Below, piece after piece: positions 7,688-15,064 of a stretch of 44,103 nucleotides of DNA (the first letter of the stretch is position 1; each line of letters starts with the position of its first letter). The DNA is taken from contig CAUHFS010000013.1 in NCBI GenBank assembly GCA_959605475.1, positions 1 to 44,103 of the forward strand, read 5' to 3'. This stretch comes from an uncultured Collinsella sp. (GTDB lineage Bacteria > Actinomycetota > Coriobacteriia > Coriobacteriales > Coriobacteriaceae). The notes below the pieces were generated by a model. It saw only the letters and a program-made list of their open reading frames with translations, ran no database searches and was not told the DNA's origin. A program made the position numbers and the translations under genes.

Positions 7688-7728
7688 GCGGGGCCTGCAA
7701 GCGCAGCAGGTCCCGCCCTTTTTGTTTT
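7688..7728 (+). terminator. Terminator after the flavin oxidoreductase
   Basis: GCGGGGCCTGC (7688-7698) pairs with GCAGGTCCCGC (7706-7716), one G-T pair included, with a 7-base loop and the T-rich tail CCTTTTTGTTTT. Confidence 0.9.
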
Positions 7729-8051
7729 GCTCCGGTGGATGGCAATGCGCGGTAATCATGAGGAGTGAGGACGTCTACTGCCTTGCAGATCACTCAAAAT
7801 TATTGGGGGGGGGTTAATAACTATATCCTCTATACCAAAGGACATAAAGAGATGCCAATTTTGTTGACAAGCGAATGACGATTAGCTGCGAGCCAGCTAC
7901 CAGCGTAAATAATCGATAAAGAAATGTCGTAATTTGGTGCCAAATGCCCAGATAACGCCGCGTCTATTTTAATTAACTGCTTTGAGCAAACAGTAAAATG
8001 CTACTATCTAACTTGCACGTAAGAAAGCAGATTAACGGTTAAGGCTAAGAA
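7729..8051 (+). other. AT-rich non-coding leader with a G9 tract
   Basis: From about 7785 to 8040 the base composition becomes clearly A/T-rich, unlike both flanks, and no gene is seen. It contains a run of nine G residues (7805-7813) between AATTATT and TTAATAA, a TTGACA (7864-7869) without a well-placed -10, and the extended -10 listed separately. The composition and the OrfA-like gene behind it suggest foreign origin. A G9 homopolymer could vary in length by slippage. Confidence 0.6.
7999..8007 (+). promoter_or_regulatory. Extended -10 promoter for the HTH gene
   Basis: TGCTACTAT carries the TGn extension directly in front of a TACTAT -10 hexamer. TTGAGC at 7982-7987 is 14 bases upstream, too close for a normal -35, which fits an extended -10 type. 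The transcript would start near 8014 and give a leader of about 38 bases. Confidence 0.5.
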
Positions 8052-8456
8052 GTGGCAGGTATGTCGGAAGCAACTAGGACTCGCACGCATGCGCCCGAGG
8101 TTAGGCAGCGCGCCGTCGAGATCCTCCAAGAGGGGGTCGGTCATCGCGCCCTCGCCGCGGAGCTTGGCATTCCCCAGGCCACGGCTCGTCAGTGGGCCCG
8201 CGCGTATGCCGTGGGCGGTGCCGACGCCGTTCTCAATGCCGGTTCGCATCATCACACCTATTCGTACGACGTAAAGCTCGCTGTGGTTAAGGACCGTCTG
8301 GAAAACGGCTTGACGGTTCGCGAGGCCATGATCAAGCACAAGATTCCCAGCGAGTCTTCGGTCAAGGCTTGGTGCCGCCAGTATCGCGAGAGCGGTGAGT
8401 CCGCACTGGTCGATAAGCCGCGCGGTCGCAAGCCGCGTGTTAAAAAGGCGGAATAG
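8052..8456 (+). CDS. Double helix-turn-helix protein resembling IS3-type transposase OrfA
   Basis: This 134-residue basic protein has two HTH units in tandem: one in residues about 15-55 (RALAAELGIPQATARQWAR) and one in about 75-115 (TVREAMIKHKIPSESSVKAW). It ends in a basic tail (PRGRKPRVKKAE). This is the arrangement of OrfA/InsE-like proteins that bind IS3-family ends, but no OrfB catalytic gene, DDE motif or terminal inverted repeat lies around it. It may be a stranded fragment of an element or a domesticated DNA-binding protein. The GTG at 8052 has a weak AAGG 7 bases upstream; the ATG at 8061 is the alternative. A good terminator follows at once, so it is a single-gene unit upstream of the ech operon. 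Confidence 0.7.
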   Translation: MAGMSEATRTRTHAPEVRQRAVEILQEGVGHRALAAELGIPQATARQWARAYAVGGADAVLNAGSHHHTYSYDVKLAVVKDRLENGLTVREAMIKHKIPSESSVKAWCRQYRESGESALVDKPRGRKPRVKKAE

Positions 8457-8468
8457 CGAACGGGATGG

Positions 8469-8491
8469 TGCGCCCACAGGGGCGCATTTTT
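8469..8491 (+). terminator. Terminator after the HTH gene
   Basis: TGCGCCC (8469-8475) pairs with GGGCGCA (8480-8486) over a 4-base loop, followed directly by five T residues. It separates the HTH gene from the ech operon. The next 250 bases hold no gene; a TATAAC at 8696-8701 is a possible -10 for ech. Confidence 0.88.
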
Positions 8492-8741
8492 CTTGCCGCG
8501 CCAACTTTTTGGACCGGCGCGAGCCTGTCGGGACATCCTCCAAAGTGGCCAATAAACCGCGCGCAGTGGCCCGCGCGTCTGTCGCTGCGATAGGGGAGCG
8601 TCGCCTCTCTGCTCCAAAGCGGACGTGCCCTTGCCCCGTACGCCTAAAACTCCCCAGTTGACCGAAAACCTGCCACCGCAACCCCGTAATTGAGCTATAA
8701 CGTTAAACACTTGCAGCGTTTTTGCATGGGGGAGTGATGGT

Positions 8742-11624
8742 ATGACGCTACTGTATTTCCTTACCCTGTTTCCGCTGGTACCGGCGCTGGGCATGCTGCT
8801 CGCGCGCGGTGACCGCGCCCGCGATGCGGTGGGGCTCATAGGCTCCGGCATTATTATGGCGGTGACAGTTGTAGTCGCCGTCATGTTTTTTGGCACGGGT
8901 CCGCAGAGCTTTGAGGTTGCCCCCGGCACCTCGCATGTGCTCTCGATCATCAGTTCCGTTATCGACGTCATCCTGTGCGTCGTCATCCTGTACAACGCGT
9001 ACGAATATAGGAACGCGCTCACCACGGTGCTCGGCATAGTCCAGCTGGTGGGCTCGCTCGCCTTTGCAGCCATGACGCTGCCCGCGACCGAAGCCGTCAC
9101 CGCAACCCCGCTCTACCTGGACTACATGAGCGTGATCATGGTCCTCGCCGTCGGCATCGTCGGCAGCCTAATCTGCGTGTATGCCCTGGGCTACATGAAG
9201 GACTTCCAGGCCCATGACGAGCACGAGGCTGCGCTGCGCGGGCAGACCGCGCCCGACCGTCGCCCGCAGTTCCTGGCGCTTATGTTTCTATTCCTCTCGG
9301 CCATGTTCGTCATCGTGACGAGCGACAACCTTGAGTGGCTGTTCTGTGGCTGGGAAATCACCACCGTGTGCTCGTTCCTCATGATTGGCTACACGCGCAC
9401 GCCCGAGGCCATCAAGAACGCCTTTACCCAGATCATCCTCAACATGCTGGGCGGCATCGCGTTTTTGGCCGGACTCATGTATCTGCACGTTAACGGCATG
9501 CCGCTGACCATCTCGGGCATGATCGAGCTTTCCGGCGCCGGAACCGCGCAGTCCGCGCTGCTAGTGATGCCGGTCGTCCTGCTGTCGCTCGCCGCACTCA
9601 CCAAGGCCGCACAGATGCCGTTCCACACCTGGCTGCTCGGCGCCATGGTTGCCCCCACGCCCACGAGCGCCCTGCTGCACTCGTCAACCATGGTCAAAGC
9701 CGGCGTGTTCCTGATGGTCAAGCTGAGCCCGCTCTATGCCATCTATCCTGTGACCGGCTTTATGGTCACGAGTGTGGGTGCCATCACGTTTTTGCTCGCT
9801 GCCCTCATGGCCATCTCGCAGAGCAACGCAAAACGCGTGCTCGCGTACTCCACCATTTCCAACTTGGGCCTTATCAGTGCCTGCTTGGGTGTCGGCGCGC
9901 CCGAGGCCGTATGGGCGGCCATCTTCCTGATTCTGTTCCACACGGTGGCAAAGTCGCTGCTGTTCCTGTGCGTGGGCACGGCCGAACATCATATCGGCAG
10001 CCGCGATATCGAGGACATGGACGGTATGTTCAGCCGCATGCCGCACCTGACGCGTCTGATGATGCTGGGCATCATGGGCATGTTTGTGGCGCCGTTTGGC
10101 ATGCTCGTGTCCAAGTGGGGTGCCCTGGTGGCGTTTGCGCAGACTGGCAACGTGCTCATGATCATGGTGCTGGCCTTTGGCTCGGCCGCGACGTTCTTCT
10201 TCTGGGGCAAGTGGCTTGCCAAGCTTTCGGGCGTCGACCCCACGGCTCAAAACGTTGAGGTCAATGTCCATAAGACCGAATGGATGGCCCTCAACACCAT
10301 CGCCGCGCTGCTGATTCTGTGCTGCGTGGCGTTTCCGGTTATCTCGAGCGGTCTGGTGTCGCCTTACTTGGCCATGGTGTTTGGCCGCGTGCCGTACGTT
10401 ATTGGCAAGGACGCCATGTATCTGATGGTGGTTATCGTGGCCTTTATCGCCGTGGTGCTGCTGACTTCATTCCGCGTGAGCAATAAGCCGCACGTCAACG
10501 TATATCTTTCGGGCGTGGGAACCGACAAATATCGCCATTTCCGCGGCTCGATGGGACACGAGGTGAAGGCCGAAAAGCGCAATTGGTACTCGGAGGACGC
10601 CCTTGGCGAGAAGCGTATTGGCCCCGCGGGTAGCGTCGTGTGCTGCAGCATTATCTTGTTTGCGCTGCTGTGTTGCGCGTGGATTGGGCCCGAGAGACTT
10701 GCCATGAGTGCGCCCTCGGTGCTGCGCGGCAAGTATTTTGAAGGCTCGGGCGTCGTGGGCATATTTATTGGTACCGTGGCGTTTGCCTTGCTGGCGCCGC
10801 TTGTGGGCGGCCTGATTGACGGTCTTGACCGTAAGCTTTCGGCTCGCATGCAGGGCCGCGTGGGCCCGCGCTTGCTGCAGCCCTTCTACGATGTTGCCAA
10901 GCTGCTGCGCAAGGCCCCCGCCAGCGTAAACACCATGGACGACACCTATATGGCATGCGCGCTCATCTTTACCGTGGTGGGCGGCGGCATCTTTGTGTCG
11001 GGCTCCAACACGCTGCTGTGCGCTTTTATGGTGACGCTCGCCGCGATCTTTGTGGTGCTGGCGTCCGCCTCGACGCAAAGCCCGTTTGCCCAGGTCGGCG
11101 CCGACCGCGAGCTGCTGCAAGTCATGAGTTACGAGCCCGCCGTTCTGCTGATGAGCGTGGGCCTGTACCTTGCCACCGATAGCTTCGACTCCATCGCCGT
11201 GACTGGGCAGTCGGCCCCCATCATCGTGTACAGTGCGCCCATTTTCCTGGCGCTGCTTGCGGTACTCACCATCAAGCTGCGCAAGTCGCCGTTCGATCTT
11301 TCGTACTCGCATCACGCGCATCAGGAGATTGTCCAGGGCGTCGCCACCGAGATGAGCGGCGGCACGCTGGCCAAGATGACCCTTATGCACTGGTGCGAGA
11401 CCGTGCTGTTTTTGATGTGGGTGGGCATGTTCTTTGTCTGGGACAACCCGGTGAGCTGGGTGGTCGCCCTGGTCGTGATGGTCGCGACGTATTTTGTCGA
11501 GGTTCTGATCGACAACACCTTCGCACGCAGCACCTGGCGCAGCTGCTTTAGGCTCGGATGGGGCGTGGCGCTGGTGTTTGGCCTGCTCAACCTTATGCCC
11601 ATCCTCGTCGACGTATTTATTTAG
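8742..11624 (+). CDS. echAB: Fused EchA-EchB membrane subunit of energy-converting [NiFe] hydrogenase
   Basis: This 960-residue integral membrane protein joins two complex-I-like subunits that are normally separate. Residues 1 to about 640 are NuoL/MrpA/EchA-like: the key glutamate is in FCGWEITTVCSFLMIGY, the key lysine in LTKAAQMPFHTWL, and APTPTSALLHSSTMVKAG is the family signature; this half moves ions. From about residue 659 it is NuoH/HycD/EchB-like, with QGRVGPRLLQPFYDVAKLL and a loop rich in Glu and Arg (GADRELLQVMSYEP), the part that joins the Fe-S arm. GGGGGAG 7 bases upstream supports the ATG at 8742. It is the first gene of a five-gene operon, with the next ATG 12 bases past its stop. 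A sequencing-caused loss of the stop between the halves cannot be excluded without reads. Confidence 0.92.
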   Translation: MTLLYFLTLFPLVPALGMLLARGDRARDAVGLIGSGIIMAVTVVVAVMFFGTGPQSFEVAPGTSHVLSIISSVIDVILCVVILYNAYEYRNALTTVLGIVQLVGSLAFAAMTLPATEAVTATPLYLDYMSVIMVLAVGIVGSLICVYALGYMKDFQAHDEHEAALRGQTAPDRRPQFLALMFLFLSAMFVIVTSDNLEWLFCGWEITTVCSFLMIGYTRTPEAIKNAFTQIILNMLGGIAFLAGLMYLHVNGMPLTISGMIELSGAGTAQSALLVMPVVLLSLAALTKAAQMPFHTWLLGAMVAPTPTSALLHSSTMVKAGVFLMVKLSPLYAIYPVTGFMVTSVGAITFLLAALMAISQSNAKRVLAYSTISNLGLISACLGVGAPEAVWAAIFLILFHTVAKSLLFLCVGTAEHHIGSRDIEDMDGMFSRMPHLTRLMMLGIMGMFVAPFGMLVSKWGALVAFAQTGNVLMIMVLAFGSAATFFFWGKWLAKLSGVDPTAQNVEVNVHKTEWMALNTIAALLILCCVAFPVISSGLVSPYLAMVFGRVPYVIGKDAMYLMVVIVAFIAVVLLTSFRVSNKPHVNVYLSGVGTDKYRHFRGSMGHEVKAEKRNWYSEDALGEKRIGPAGSVVCCSIILFALLCCAWIGPERLAMSAPSVLRGKYFEGSGVVGIFIGTVAFALLAPLVGGLIDGLDRKLSARMQGRVGPRLLQPFYDVAKLLRKAPASVNTMDDTYMACALIFTVVGGGIFVSGSNTLLCAFMVTLAAIFVVLASASTQSPFAQVGADRELLQVMSYEPAVLLMSVGLYLATDSFDSIAVTGQSAPIIVYSAPIFLALLAVLTIKLRKSPFDLSYSHHAHQEIVQGVATEMSGGTLAKMTLMHWCETVLFLMWVGMFFVWDNPVSWVVALVVMVATYFVEVLIDNTFARSTWRSCFRLGWGVALVFGLLNLMPILVDVFI

Positions 11625-11636
11625 GAGGCGGCATCC

Positions 11637-12215
11637 ATGGATCATAAAATGTCGCGCTCACCGTGGGTTATTCATTACGACGGTTCGAGCTGCAACGGAT
11701 GCGATATCGAGGTGCTGGCCTCGCTCACGCCGCTGTTCGATGCGGAGCGCTTTGGCGTGGTCAACACCGGCAACCCCAAGCATGCGGATATCTTTTTGGT
11801 GACGGGGTCGGTCAATGCCCAGAACCTGCCTGTCGTGCGCCAGATTTACAACCAGATGCTCGAGCCCAAGTGCGTGGTGGCGTGCGGCATCTGCGCGTGT
11901 TCGGGCGGCGTGTTCCGCGATGCCTACAACGTGATCGGCGGCGTGGACCGCGCGATTCCCGTGGACGTGTACGCGCCCGGGTGCGCCATTCGCCCCGAGA
12001 CGGTGATCGATGCCATCGTGGAGGCGTGCGGCATCCTGGACCAGAAGGAGGCCGTGATGCGCGCCGGCGGCGATCCGCTCACCGTGGGCGGTGCCGCTAC
12101 CTGGGACGGTGGCGTTGAGCTGGGCGAGGACGGGTTTGTGGCTGCGGGGGCCGGGGTCAGTGTCGACGCAGGCGCGGCTGACAGTGCGCCCGCCGCTGCA
12201 AAGGAGGCCGAGTAA
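11637..12215 (+). CDS. echC: Ech hydrogenase small subunit (NuoB/HycG-like)
   Basis: This 192-residue subunit binds the Fe-S cluster next to the [NiFe] site. The cluster cysteines are visible as SSCNGCDIE (residues 18-26), GICACSGG and VYAPGCAIRPE, as in the NuoB/EchC group; only one cluster is expected, unlike the three of uptake hydrogenases. Beyond about residue 150 the protein continues as a Gly/Ala/Asp-rich tail of about 40 residues that compact EchC proteins lack. No signal peptide is present, so it faces the cytoplasm on the membrane arm. AGGAGG is 8 bases upstream of the start. Its stop overlaps the start of echD (TAATG), indicating translational coupling. Confidence 0.93.
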   Translation: MDHKMSRSPWVIHYDGSSCNGCDIEVLASLTPLFDAERFGVVNTGNPKHADIFLVTGSVNAQNLPVVRQIYNQMLEPKCVVACGICACSGGVFRDAYNVIGGVDRAIPVDVYAPGCAIRPETVIDAIVEACGILDQKEAVMRAGGDPLTVGGAATWDGGVELGEDGFVAAGAGVSVDAGAADSAPAAAKEAE

Positions 12216-12916
12216 TGCAAAAGGCTATCTATACCACCGTTGGGATCGACGAGCTCCTGTCGCATGTCCAGGCGCTCAAGGGCGTCGGCGCGCGCTTTGT
12301 GCAGATGCACGCCGAGCGCAACGTCGACGACGGCTCGTATCGCCTGCTCTATACGTTTATCAATGTTCGTGCTGCTCAGGAGCATATTGTGCAGGACGGC
12401 AGCTATGCGATCGAGAACCTGGTGGTCGAGGGCATCGACCAGTATCAGGAGATTCCGTCCATCAGCTCGTACTATCCGGCGGTATTTCCGTTTGAGAACG
12501 AGGCGCACGACCTGTTTGGGCTTGCCATTACCGACATGCAGATTGACTTTAAGGGCTTTTTCTACCAGGTTTCGACTGCCGAGCCCATGAGCGTTATCAC
12601 GCCCGAGGTGAAGGCCGCGCGCGAGAAGGCCATGAAGGTCCGTGCCGCCGCCGAAGCCAAGGCGCGCAAGGCCGCGGCCGAAAAGGCCGCCGCTGCTGCG
12701 GCTGCTGCAGGGGAGGGTGCTGCGAGCGCTGCTGCCGCCCAGCCCGCTGCGGCTGCCGGCTCCGATGCCCAGCATGACGATGCCGCTGCGAAGGCCGCGC
12801 TCAAGGCTGCCGAGATGGAGGCAAAGCTCGCTGCCATGGATCCCGAGAAAGCGGCCAAGGTCCGCGCGGCGCTTGCCGCCAAGGCCGCCCGCGACAAGCA
12901 GAAAAAGGAGGCGTAA
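12215..12916 (+). CDS. echD: Ech hydrogenase EchD subunit (NuoC-like) with Ala/Lys-rich tail
   Basis: The first 125 residues or so match the NuoC/EchD fold. SSYYPAVFPFENEAHDLFGL is the conserved interface with the large subunit. The remaining 105-110 residues, from about residue 128, are almost entirely Ala, Lys, Glu, Arg and Asp with heptad-like spacing, suggesting a long helix or coiled coil followed by a flexible Ala-rich stretch. Usual EchD proteins end near the first domain, so this tail is an addition. The start overlaps the stop of echC by one base. EchD has no cofactor; it anchors EchE. The tail might contact ribosomes, membrane or partners, but nothing in the sequence decides this. 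Confidence 0.88.
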   Translation: MQKAIYTTVGIDELLSHVQALKGVGARFVQMHAERNVDDGSYRLLYTFINVRAAQEHIVQDGSYAIENLVVEGIDQYQEIPSISSYYPAVFPFENEAHDLFGLAITDMQIDFKGFFYQVSTAEPMSVITPEVKAAREKAMKVRAAAEAKARKAAAEKAAAAAAAAGEGAASAAAAQPAAAAGSDAQHDDAAAKAALKAAEMEAKLAAMDPEKAAKVRAALAAKAARDKQKKEA

Positions 12917-12921
12917 GGTCC

Positions 12922-14010
12922 ATGGCTCATCGCTCCGTAATTCCGTTTGGCCCGCAGCACCCGGTGCTGCCCGAGCCGCTTCATCTGGACCTGGTGATCG
13001 AGGACGACCGCGTCATCGAAGCAATTCCGCAGATCGGCTTTGTGCACCGCGGACTCGAGAAGCTCACCGAAAAGCGCGATATGCATCAGTTTGGCTACAT
13101 CGCCGAGCGCATCTGCGGCATCTGCGCCGTGGGCCATAGCTGCGGCTACGCCAGCGCCTGCGAGCGCATGCTCGGCATCGAGGTGCCTGGTCGCGTGCAG
13201 TATATCCGCACCATTCTGCATGAGCTTTCGCGCATTCACTCGCACCTGCTGTGGCTGGGCCTGCTCGCCGATGCCTTTGGCTTCGAGGCGCTGTTCTATC
13301 GTTCGTGGACGCTGCGCGAGCAGATTCTCAAGATCTTTGAGAGCACGTGCGGCGGTCGCGTGATTCTGTCGATTAACGAGATTGGCGGCCTTAAGCACGA
13401 CATTGAGGACTCCGAGCTGGCGGGTATTGTCCAGACGCTCGACGCCATGCGCCCCGACTACGAGGCCCTGGTGCATACGTTTTTGGACGACAACAGCTGC
13501 GGCGAGCGCCTGCATGGCGTGGGCGTGATCAGCAAGAAGGACGCGCTGGATCTGTCGATGGTCGGTCCGTTCGGCCGCGCCTCGGGTGTGGATTACGACG
13601 TGCGCATGTTTGGCGACGGCGCCTATGCGGACCTGGCCGCGTTTGAGCCCATCGTTGCTACCGACGGCGACTGCTATGCCCGCTGCCAGGTGCGTTGTGC
13701 CGAGGTTACGCAGGCCATGGACATTATCAAGGAGCTTGTCGGCAAGATTCCGCACGACGGTATCGGCGGGCGTACCAAGCTCACGCCGGCCGACGGCGCG
13801 CGCGGCGAGGTTGTGATTGAACAGCCGCGCGGCGAGGCATATTACTATGTGCGCGGTAACGGCACCAAGAACTTGGACCGTTTCCGCGTGCGCACGCCGA
13901 CGTCGCAGAACCTGGCGGGTCTGACACATGCGCTGCAGGGCGTGCTCCTTGCCAACGTGCCCATGATTATCCTGACCATCGACCCCTGCATTAGCTGCAC
14001 GGAAAGGTAG
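12922..14010 (+). CDS. echE: Ech hydrogenase large subunit with [NiFe] site (NuoD/HycE-like)
   Basis: This 362-residue catalytic subunit keeps both cysteine pairs that hold nickel and iron: RICGICAVGH (about residues 62-72) and DPCISCTER at the very C-terminus. A true hydrogenase is therefore expected rather than a complex-I-type NuoD, which has lost these cysteines. It should reduce protons with electrons from ferredoxin, or the reverse. The chain stops two residues after the second motif (CTER), so there is no C-terminal extension of the kind removed by hydrogenase endopeptidases; lack of processing has been described for some Ech and CooH enzymes. Maturation (HypA-F) genes are not in the window. 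It lies 5 bases after echD and 7 bases before echF. Confidence 0.95.
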   Translation: MAHRSVIPFGPQHPVLPEPLHLDLVIEDDRVIEAIPQIGFVHRGLEKLTEKRDMHQFGYIAERICGICAVGHSCGYASACERMLGIEVPGRVQYIRTILHELSRIHSHLLWLGLLADAFGFEALFYRSWTLREQILKIFESTCGGRVILSINEIGGLKHDIEDSELAGIVQTLDAMRPDYEALVHTFLDDNSCGERLHGVGVISKKDALDLSMVGPFGRASGVDYDVRMFGDGAYADLAAFEPIVATDGDCYARCQVRCAEVTQAMDIIKELVGKIPHDGIGGRTKLTPADGARGEVVIEQPRGEAYYYVRGNGTKNLDRFRVRTPTSQNLAGLTHALQGVLLANVPMIILTIDPCISCTER

Positions 14011-14017
14011 GCGCGGC

Positions 14018-14359
14018 ATGAGTTTACTGACATTTGCCAAGACGGCCTTGGGTTCTATGGTCAAGCAGCCGGTCACGGTGTGTTATCCGCAGGAGAAGCT
14101 GACGGCGCCCGAGCGCCTGCGCGGGCATATCGTCAATGACATGGATGTGTGCATTTGCTGCGGCATGTGCGCGCGTCGCTGCCCGGCGGGCGCACTTGCG
14201 GTCGATCGCAAGGGTGGAACGTGGTCGATCGACCCGTATGCCTGCGTGGTGTGCGGTGAGTGCATCGAGAGCTGCCCCAAGCACTGCCTGACTATGGACA
14301 CCGCCCGCACCCCAGTCGCAGCGGACAAGACTCCCACGGTAGAAATCAAGCCGGAATAG
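14018..14359 (+). CDS. echF: Ech hydrogenase ferredoxin-like subunit, 2x[4Fe-4S]
   Basis: This 113-residue NuoI/HycF/EchF-type protein contains two complete cluster motifs, CICCGMCARRCP and CVVCGECIESCP, about 27 residues apart. It is the electron entry point, taking electrons from soluble ferredoxin and passing them to the EchC cluster. The N-terminal 40 residues (VKQPVTVCYPQEKL) are the usual docking segment of this family. It is the last gene of the ech operon; a strong hairpin begins 9 bases after the stop. Confidence 0.94.
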   Translation: MSLLTFAKTALGSMVKQPVTVCYPQEKLTAPERLRGHIVNDMDVCICCGMCARRCPAGALAVDRKGGTWSIDPYACVVCGECIESCPKHCLTMDTARTPVAADKTPTVEIKPE

Positions 14360-14368
14360 CGCTGGGAT

Positions 14369-14402
14369 GGGGCCGGTGGGGCAAGAATGCCCCACCGGCC
14401 CC
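14369..14402 (+). terminator. Hairpin at the end of the ech operon
   Basis: A perfect 14-bp G/C stem (GGGGCCGGTGGGGC at 14369-14382 with 14389-14402) closes a 6-base loop. No T run follows, so it may stabilise the 3' end or need a factor to terminate. Confidence 0.7.
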
Positions 14403-14434
14403 GCGCGTGAACGCGCGGTTGGGCTGCCACGAAC

Positions 14435-14586
14435 AAAACTATGCCGGATTACGGGGCTGGATAGCGAACCTCCCACCATGCAGAAAAACGCAAAAACAAA
14501 ACCGCAGGTAGATAGCCTTCCGTTTTTGAAAAAATGAAGGTATGGATGAGGGCTCCGACTTTAGCCCCGTAATCCGGCATAGTTTT
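14435..14586. repeat. Variable-stem long hairpin VSH-1
   Basis: A perfect 24-bp inverted repeat (14435-14458 and 14563-14586; outer end AAAACTATGCCGG) encloses 104 bases. Bases 14489-14512 of the core are identical to 14739-14762 of VSH-2, although the stems of the two elements are unrelated. The outer stem end and the flank CATAGTTTTGAAATGGC are shared with VSH-3 7 kb away. No reading frame of note is inside. Confidence 0.85.
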
Positions 14587-14614
14587 GAAATGGCGCCATA
14601 TCCGTAACGCCCCT

Positions 14615-14649
14615 TGATCTCCCGTGGACAGAGGGAAACGGATCATTTT
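14615..14649. repeat. GGATCA palindromic repeat R1
   Basis: This 35-base element starts TGATCTCCCGTGG and ends GGATCATTTT, with TGATC/GATCA as outer complementary ends. Related copies are at 14854-14888 and 21531-21565. It lies between VSH-1 and VSH-2. Confidence 0.75.
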
Positions 14650-14680
14650 GGCCTTGCGAGGGCTGCCACGTGGCCCGTCT

Positions 14681-14840
14681 GCCACGAAATGCGCCCATCT
14701 ACTACGTTTGGGCTGCTACCCTCAACCATGGCGAACAGCGCAAAAACAAAACCGCAGGTAGAACGCCTGCGGTTTTTCATGAAACGCGGTTGTGGTCGGG
14801 GGTATCGGGTCAAACGTAGTAGATGGGCCAGTTTCGTGGC
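14681..14840. repeat. Variable-stem long hairpin VSH-2 with nested terminator
   Basis: The arms 14681-14710 and 14811-14840 pair at 27 of 30 positions (18 bp perfect inner stem, 3-base internal loop, 9 bp outer stem). The core repeats 24 bases of VSH-1. Inside lies AAAACCGCAGG / CCTGCGGTTTTT (14748-14778), itself a textbook intrinsic terminator hairpin. Bases 14748-14766 recur inverted in VSH-3. Confidence 0.85.
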
Positions 14841-14853
14841 GAGCACCACCAAT

Positions 14854-14888
14854 TGATCCCCCGGGAAGGAGGAAAGCGGATCATTTTT
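14854..14888. repeat. GGATCA palindromic repeat R2
   Basis: This second 35-base copy starts TGATCCCCCGGG and ends GGATCATTTT. With R1 it makes the order VSH-1, R1, VSH-2, R2, which looks like a tandem duplication of a VSH+R unit. Confidence 0.75.
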
Positions 14889-14933
14889 GCCTGATGGCAC
14901 CGAGTCGCACTTGTTTTCCTGCGAAAACGCCGT

Positions 14934-15047
14934 GTCTCAACTTTGGTGAGACATTTGTCTCACGCCCAAAACAGAATCTGGAACATGTGTCACCTGCCCA
15001 AATTGTGTCTCATTTCGTAACTTTAGGCTGTTGCAAGGTCTGAGACC
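14934..15047 (+). promoter_or_regulatory. Cluster of GTCTCA/TGAGAC sites upstream of the giant surface protein
   Basis: Five copies of the hexamer occur in 114 bases: GTCTCA at 14934, TGAGAC at 14947, GTCTCA at 14957 and 15007, and TGAGAC at 15041 inside the palindrome GGTCTGAGACC (15037-15047). The pair at 14947-14962 forms a perfect 7+7 palindrome TGAGACA-TT-TGTCTCA. The last site is only about 18 bases from the start codon and would block ribosome or polymerase passage if occupied. No clear -35/-10 pair was identified. Confidence 0.5.
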
Positions 15048-15064
15048 GCGAGAAGGGAGACGCG

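Noticed and set aside
8052..8456. Complete IS3-family insertion sequence
   Set aside because: No OrfB/DDE gene, no terminal inverted repeats and a terminator directly after the gene.
14435..14840. Integron attC sites
   Set aside because: No GTTRRRY core sites, no integrase and no gene cassettes between the hairpins.
14614..14856. Small plus-strand reading frame between ech and the surface protein
   Set aside because: It runs through R1 and VSH-2 repeat sequence, with no ribosome site and no protein-like features.
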